The notes under the pieces are model-generated. The model had not been told where the DNA came from. It worked only from the letters and a program-made list of their open reading frames with translations, and did no database searches. A stretch of 64,000 bases of DNA from Cochliopodium minus (Eukaryota > Discosea > Himatismenida > Cochliopodiidae): the NCBI GenBank assembly GCA_024220525.1, contig JAMYWO010000135.1:56849-120848 (forward strand), read 5' to 3'. Position 1 is the stretch's first letter. Every line of letters begins with the position of its first letter. A program made the translations under genes and the position numbers. Below are positions 58,009-64,000 of this stretch, in pieces.

Positions 58009-59253
58009 ATGATTACTTCTTGCGAATTTAATGATGTAAGGATAATTATTTTTTTATATCTTGTATTAAAAAAATAACGTAATATAAAATAAAAAAAAAA
58101 ACTTGTAGATAAATCTGGATAATATAGAAGATTCGGTGTTCTCATCTCAGCGCAGAAATCGAGAAGATTCAGAAAGCTATGAAGATGAAGATTCAAATGG
58201 GGAATATGTTGGAGGGAGATATGATGAAGCCGATGATGATTGCATATGTTTCGAATATGAAAAAGAAGAAGATGCAATGGAAAGACCTGAAGCGACCAAA
58301 GCGGCCACAAGCAGTAGAGGAACAGAAAGTGATGATGAAGACGATGATGAAGAATGTTCCTATGAATCCTCCTCTACAGATACAGATAGCGATGAAATAA
58401 ACATCGAAATCCTTCTTATCTGCAATAATAATAATAATATGAATGCTAACGAGTTAATGATAGAAAAGGCCATGGAATTGGAAGACAAGAAACTCACAAA
58501 ATCAAATATATTTCCTCCAGAAAAAATGTGCTTTTGGTTTGGCAACGAAGAACAAGAGCAAATCCAAGAGATCTTCAAGATATATACCGAGTATCTTCAT
58601 CCTCAAAATCATTTGAAGAATTATAGACGTGGGGCTCAATCTTATGTTGCTTCTATCAAAAGAGAACCAATAGCACCAATAAATAAATCAAACTCCTTCC
58701 AAACTTTGGATACTATCTTGATTTTCAGAAAAGATTTAAGTACGGAAAAATTTTTAATTATTTTTATCCTAAATTCATACCTTTTGACAAAAAAAATATA
58801 TATATTATTTATGCAATTATATAAATCTGAAAATATTTTTCTTTTACTTACCATATTATTTTTTTTTCTCTTTTAGATATTCCCAATGGGGTGTCCTTTC
58901 CAATCACTAATATTCTTTTCTCTCTAACCAATTGGAACATCCAAGAGGGGATTCCAACTAATGTTGACATCATCTCGTGTCAACAAAGATTTTCTGACAT
59001 AAAAACCTTGCGTGTGGCCACCAACATTAAACCCTCCTTTTTATCTTGTTTGCCTCTCTCGGAGAATCTCCAAAATGAGCATCATTACATGGTATCTAAT
59101 CAATTCATCGACATCACACGTGATACCTCTAATTTCAAGACCAATTATCATCAAAAGTATTTTCCTTATAGGAATTATGAAGATGGCAAGGGCATTTTTT
59201 TCGATGTTCGCCAGCCTTTGGATCAAAGCAATCCTCTTTTGCGGGACCTCTGA
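58009..59253 (+). CDS. Acidic protein, unrecognised, two-part structure
   Basis: Three exons, 58009-58035, 58109-58739 and 58877-59253, in phase, about 344 residues. The first 110 residues are Asp/Glu/Ser-rich and disordered with a short polyasparagine run. From about residue 135 it becomes a compact domain: MCFWFGNEEQEQIQEIFKIY, NSFQTLDTILIFRKDL, FPITNILFSLTNWNIQEGI, FSDIKTLRVATNIKPSF and KGIFFDVRQPLDQ. I do not know this family. No membrane segment or catalytic motif. The order acidic tail then folded domain could suit a nuclear factor, but that is only a guess. Confidence 0.7.
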
Positions 59254-59521
59254 TTTAGTATATTAATTTATTTGTATATATAAGCCTATAATTTAGTAAA
59301 TAAAATTGTTTTTTTAAAAGAGTAAATATGTTTATTTTTTTTTTATTATTTAATAATTTATTTTTTAATAATTCAATTTCAGATTCTTTATTATGTTTTC
59401 ACATCCCATTTTGATGTTTCTTATCAGGTTTTGGGAGGTTGTGTTTCCTTTCAAGTTGTTTGATTGAAAATTCAATTTAAATAAAATATTAAAGGAAAAA
59501 GATTATCAAATAATTTAGGTT

Positions 59522-60286
59522 TTATTTCTTCTCTTTTCTTTTCTTTTTATTTTGTTTTGTTTCTCCACTTTTCTTTTGTTTGCTGAATTTCGGAGATTTC
59601 TTCTCGAAATTATTGCCAGAGGAAGTGATCTTTTTATGAAGATAGCTGGCTTGGGAATCTTTGATGGATTGTAACATTTCTTTTCTATCTTCCCTTTTTC
59701 TTTTGTTTTCTTGCAATTTCTCTTTCAATTTCTCCCTTCTTTTCCTTTTCTTCTGTTTGTTTATCTCTTTCTTCTTTGTATATTCATCAAATTTGTCCAA
59801 TCTTTTTTGTACATTTTTGAGATGTTGCTCTGATTTCAAATGTTCCCTCAATTCGGCGATCGTCAATATAATCTTGTCTTTGCAAGCACTTTAGTTTTAA
59901 TTATAGGAGGACAAATATATTAATTTAAAGAATGGCAAGTATCAATAGAATAGTTATTGCATCATGAGAAAATATAATAAATTATTTCTCTTTTAATTCT
60001 CGAGAAATTATCATTATTCTTAATATTTTTCAATAAAATTTGATAATATAATATTCATTTTAACTCACTCACAATCAAATGGTCCCTCTAGATCAGAGTT
60101 GTCCAAATCCTCTTCCATCAAAGGTTCTACAGCCCCTTTATAATTAAGTTCATAATTGATATCTTCTTTATTTATGGGGATGGTGTCGAATTTAGTATCA
60201 TCAGTAGATTCTTCAGATGAATGTTGATTATCTTCTATTTCTATGTTCTGGGCTATTTGATAATAATTTTCTAATCTTTTTATCAT
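59522..60286 (-). CDS. U1-type C2H2 zinc-finger protein, basic
   Basis: Two exons, 60286-60069 and 59888-59522, joined at a GTGAGT donor, about 194 residues. The acidic N-terminus leads into a zinc finger created across the splice junction: C-x2-C (CDAC) then REHLKSEQH, the wide-spaced CC/HH pattern of U1-C and matrin-type fingers that bind RNA. The rest is a very basic Lys/Arg/Glu coiled region, ending in KKKRKEKK. Probably nuclear or nucleolar and RNA-associated; specific partner unknown. Confidence 0.75.
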
Positions 60287-60759
60287 TTTTCCTTTTTTTA
60301 ATTTTTTTTTTTTTGTAATTTTTCATTTGGCTTTGAATTTCATTAAAATATTTTCTTTAAAGTTTTCCCTTTTTTGTAAAATTTTGTAAATCTCTGTTTT
60401 CAAATCTAAAATTTTTAGAATGAAATAGCTTTTCTTCCTATTCCATTAATGTCCATGGAAGTTTTATTTATTTTTCTTCCTTCATGATGTGATGAGCAAG
60501 GCTTTAAATTGTTTGATTCAACAAAACTCCTCAATTTGTGTTTAACAGGTCAACAAATTAATAGAAGATTTTGCCACAACTGTTTGACCAGAGTTAAATT
60601 AATTTTGAAGATAAAATATCAACAAAGTTTTTTTGTTAAATATTAAAAATTTTATTTGTTTGTTTGTTTTTTTTTTGATAATTAATTATTGTATAAAAAA
60701 AATTTTGTTGGTTTTTCCTCCACAACAAAGAAAACAACCAAGTGTGAGAAAGACTACAA
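60287..60759. other. Intergenic, AT-rich
   Basis: Between the zinc-finger gene's start and the sestrin gene's 3' end. No exon-like segment. The part at 60470-60600 is slightly less A/T-rich but has stops in all frames. Confidence 0.5.
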
Positions 60760-62546
60760 TTAATTGTTGTTCTTCTGAGTGAGGAACTTTTTGATGGCGA
60801 TGAAAGCATAGGTCATGATGGACTGTTTACGAGACTCCAAAGATAACAAAGTGATGTGGAGCTTTTCATCAGGGCGGAAGTGATAACCGATGTTGGAGAA
60901 ATCACTGACTGTGACGGACTCGGGAATACAGACAACTTTCTTGATGAAGAGCTTGATTTCTTTGTTGAGGAGGATGTTGACCTCGTGGTAGTTGTAGGAG
61001 TCTTCGAAGACTCCCTGGAGCCTTTGGGCGTATTGCCATATAGACTCTCTGAAGGCGGAGGTGTCGACGTTCCCAGTGTCCGAAAATCTAGTAGTTTTTT
61101 TTTTTTTGAAAAAAAAAATTATTTTACAATCAATAATAAAAATAAATAAAAATTCTTGGTGAAATAATTAACACAAATAATATAACACAAAAAAAAAAAT
61201 AAAAATGAAAAAATTCAATTAATAAATAAAGAAAGAGAGTTTACGAGAAATCTGTCATAGTTTTTACTAAGTTGAACTCTCGATCCAGGAGGGGAGCGAG
61301 GTCTTTTTGGAACCTGGCAAGTTGTCCGTAGGTGTCCTTCGACCAGTTGAAGTCTGTGCTTCTCATAAAGTTGTGTTTAGTGTCGAAATCCTGATACACT
61401 ATGTTTGCATCGCCTTTTTGAAAAAAAGAAATTATAAATTTAAAAATATTAATTTGATGAATTTGATTAATTTTTTCTAAAAAAAGATCTAAGGAATGTT
61501 TGAATTATTTTTATTAATAATTTGTATATCACACTGATTTTTTTTCATTTTCTATGTTTATATTTTATATTTTATTTTTGATTTTTTATTTTTTATTTTT
61601 TATATTCATTTTATTAATTTATTTATTTCATATTTTATATTTTATATTTTATTTTATTTTGGATATTTTATTTTTGATATTTTATATTTTATTTTATCCA
61701 ATTATTTTTTAATTTATTTTCCATTTAAATATTATTTATTTTTATATTTACATTTCTATTTTAAAAATTTTTTTTTTTTTTTTTTGATTTTTTATTTACA
61801 TTTATAGCATTTAAGAGTGTTGTCAGAAAATTCGTTATATTGAACTTTTTCGTTGTTTTCGGATTGAGACCAAATGGAACCTTTGTCCTTCTCCTTCATC
61901 CAGCTCTCACGCGACACGTGCAATTTGTACTTGTCTTCGATGAGCGCTCTTTGGACGAATTCTATGGTCTTTTGTCCCAATTCTTTGTGTTGTTCCACTT
62001 TGGTTGAATCTAACAAAAAATAAAAATGAAGACAATTAAAATAAAAATAAACGAATCTTAAAAATTTTTTTTATAAAAAAAATAAAAAAAATATAAAATT
62101 CAAATAATTGAAACATTTTAAACATTTCATGTCAAAAAAAAAAAATATAAAAGTAGAAAAAAAAAATTGTAATAAAAATGAATTGTAAGAAAAAAAATAA
62201 ATTGTGATAAAAAAATAATAATACAAAAAAAAAAATGGAAATTTTTAAACAGAAAAAAAATAAATAAAAATTATTGGAAATATTGGCGGAATATATAATT
62301 AAAGATTTTCTGTTCTAAAAAAGAAAAAGAAAAAGGTATGTTACGTCTTTTATTAGTGTTGTTGGGGACTTGGCAAGGACTCATGGCATCCATGGAATCA
62401 ACTTCGTTTTCGATTCCCAAACCAAAGACAATGCCAGAAAGACAGTGAAACTGTATTATGATCAAGATGGCGTGAACCAACTCGTTCAAGCCCCATGCTT
62501 CATTTACTTCCCCTCCTTGTATTAACTCTGATATGTTTTCTATCAT
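60760..62546 (-). CDS. Sestrin (linker and C-terminal domain)
   Basis: Exons about 62546-62345, 62009-61800, 61413-61245 and 61087-60760, all in phase. Sestrins inhibit TORC1 through GATOR2 and respond to stress and, in animals, leucine. Clear matches: GLNELVHAILIIIQFHCLSG and IVFGLGIENEVD for the helical linker; YQDFDTKHNFMRSTDFNW, GQLARFQKDLAPLLDREF, then DTSAFRESIWQYAQRLQGVF, YNYHEVNILLNKEIKLFIKK and HFRPDEKLHITLLSLESR for the C-terminal domain. The N-terminal peroxidase-like domain is not found upstream. The start shown is the ATG at 62546; the first exon may instead be spliced (acceptor near 62533) to exons lost at the N at 62824. Against human SESN2, the Glu of the leucine pocket (E451) is kept in DEK, but the lid Trp (W444) aligns with Gly. 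Confidence 0.85.
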
Positions 62547-62752
62547 TTAACAAAAAAAATGTGAAAATAAAAAATTAAATTATAAAATTAAGAATTATAA
62601 AATTATAAAATAAAATAAAATTATAAAATAATAAAATTATAAAATAATAAAATTATAAAATAATAAAATAAAATAAATTAAAAATAATTTTTAAATAAAA
62701 AATAGTTAATATTTTATACATTCAAACTAGATAAAAAATAAAAAATAAAAAT

Positions 62753-62823
62753 AAAATTATAAAATTATAAAATTATAAAATTATAAAATTATAAAATTAT
62801 AAAATTATAAAATTATAAAATTA
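62753..62823. repeat. 8-base tandem repeat (AAAATTAT)
   Basis: Nearly nine perfect copies, ending at the ambiguous base N at 62824, after which the strand changes from A-rich to T-rich repeats. A likely difficult point in the assembly. Confidence 0.95.
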
Positions 62824-62835
62824 NATTTTTTATTT

Positions 62836-62872
<37 letters not shown>

Positions 62873-62899
62873 ATTTTTTATTTTTTATTTTTTTATTTT

Positions 62900-63817
62900 T
62901 TACTTTCCCTCCTTGATCAAATCGTTACAACTCTCGATGATTTCGTTGAAGCAAACGTTGAAATCTCTTTTGTAGATGCCCAACTCCAAATCCTTCTCTT
63001 TCCCTTCTGTAAACTTTCTTATCATCACCTTTTCCCTGAATATGTCTTTAAGTTCTCCCGATACCACTTCTCCACTTTTTTTACAATTTAGTGAAAAATT
63101 AAAAAATAAATATGTAAATGAAATAAATAATTAAAAAATAATATCAATATGAAAAAAAAAGAATTTTTTTAAAAAAAACAATTTTTAAAAATAAAAAATA
63201 AAAAAAAAAATAATTTTAATTCAAATGTAAATCTAAAAACAAAAAACAAAATAAGGAAAATTAAAAAAAAATGTTTTTATTTAAAAAATAATTATTATTA
63301 TTAAAAAATGAGCAACTTTTTTTTGTTAAAAAAAATGTCATTAAAACTAAAATTACCAAAAATAAAGAATGAATAAATAAAAATAACAAAATAAACAAAC
63401 AATAAAAAATAAAAAAAAGAATCATAAAATTACAATAAATTAAACTAAAATTAAAATTAATAAATAAATAAAAATCAATAAAAAATAAAAAAAAAAATGA
63501 TACAAAATAAAAATAAAATAAATATTTTAAATGCAATAAAAATCTAAAAAAATAAATGAACAAAAAATTATTCTAAAAAAATTCTAAAAATAAAATAAAA
63601 TTTAATTAACTTTTTACCAATTAGAAGCTGCAAAAAACTTGTGAGGAGAAACAACATTGGATTTGGTGAAACCAACACTGCATATTCTGTTGGAGAAATA
63701 GGGTTTTCCATACGATGCCACGTTTTGTTGTCCCTCCATTTTTAAGTCAAATAGTTTCACTTTCCTGTCACATCCTCCACTCACCAATATTTCCACATTG
63801 TGGCTCGACCATTCCAC
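62900..63817 (-). CDS. WD40-repeat protein, 3' part (partial)
   Basis: Two exons, 63817-63618 and 63074-62900, joined in phase; the 5' part is beyond the right edge or further upstream. Exon 1 carries a WD40 blade: VEWSSHNVEILVSGGCDRKV then KLFDL, and a following strand (ICSVGFTK...HKFFAASN). The second exon (GELKDIFREKV to NDLIKEGK) is helical and ends in TAA, although a GT donor overlaps the last codon. The blade is too general to name the protein. Its closeness to sestrin is discussed as a finding. Confidence 0.65.
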
Positions 63818-63940
63818 CTAAAATAAAAAATAAAAAATAAAATAAAATGTGAAATAACAAAATATAAAAATATAATTTAAAAAATAAATTTAAAATAACA
63901 AAAGAACTAACAACAAGTAAAATATATAAAAAATTTGAAA

Positions 63941-64000
63941 TAAAAAATAAAAAATAAAAAATAAAAAATAAAAAATAAAAAATAAAAAATAAAAAATAAA
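63941..64000. repeat. 7-base tandem repeat (AAAAAAT) at window end
   Basis: Head-to-tail AAAAAAT units run to the right edge of the window, probably inside an intron of the WD40 gene. Confidence 0.85.

Noticed and set aside
63261-63563. 100-residue minus-strand frame rich in Phe, Ile and Leu
   Set aside because: Made of low-complexity A/T intron sequence between two WD40 exons; it looks like a membrane protein only because of poly-T codons.
1-64000. tRNA, rRNA and CRISPR arrays
   Set aside because: No cloverleaf with a GGTTCGA-type arm, no rRNA-like stretch and no spaced direct repeats were found; all tandem repeats are simple A/T satellites.

Overview
This is nuclear DNA from a unicellular eukaryote with a very AT-rich, gene-dense genome. 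Nearly all genes are split by short introns (mostly about 40-550 bases) that begin GT and end AG. TAA, TAG and TGA all act as stops. Introns and intergenic DNA are almost pure A/T homopolymer and low-complexity sequence, so coding exons stand out as islands of higher GC. The gene set (motor myosin, DOCK-type Rho exchange factor, Arf GTPase, sestrin, ATG4, COG3, ankyrin and F-box/LRR proteins) suggests a free-living amoeboid or flagellate protist such as an anaeramoeba, heterolobosean or amoebozoan. I cannot fix the lineage from the window alone.

Layout. 0-13 kb: 5' part of a myosin (-), small anchored ABM-like protein (+), U5 snRNP protein CD2BP2/LIN1 (-), secreted Cys-rich protein (+), RDD membrane protein (+), MFS transporter (+), SPRY-like protein (-), and a TYSND1-like peroxisomal protease (-). 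13-25 kb: ribosomal protein uL2/RPL8 (+), Asn/Lys-rich anchored protein (+), eIF2B delta (+), two head-to-head ankyrin genes, SLBP (-), AAR2 (-) and ATG4 (-). 25-39 kb is the accessory part: a Gag-like zinc-knuckle gene, three copies of a dispersed repeat, a large F-box/LRR gene, two unrecognised membrane proteins, an Arf GTPase fused to ankyrin repeats (-), and a Sel1-repeat gene carrying a repeat copy in its intron. 39-64 kb: a DOCK-family exchange factor (-), glomulin (-), STI1/Hop (+), COG3 (-), a TLC-domain protein (+), an acidic unknown (+), a U1-type zinc-finger protein (-), a sestrin (-) and the 3' part of a WD40 gene (-).

Functional themes. Spliceosome U5 maturation (CD2BP2, AAR2), translation and folding (RPL8, eIF2B delta, STI1), Golgi and autophagy membrane traffic (COG3, ATG4, Arf-like domain), nutrient/stress signalling (sestrin, eIF2B), ubiquitin ligase control (glomulin, F-box) and actin signalling (myosin, DOCK). 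There are no operons; genes are packed on both strands. The most unusual items are the Arf-ankyrin fusion with a C-terminal module shared with a second ankyrin gene, the repeat family seen in two host introns beside a Gag-like gene, and a sestrin that lacks its N-terminal half beside an N-marked low-complexity junction and a WD40 gene. Several genes carry single-base frame breaks, mostly at short homopolymers, which may be assembly errors. Exon boundaries were worked out by eye from splice signals and reading-frame phase.
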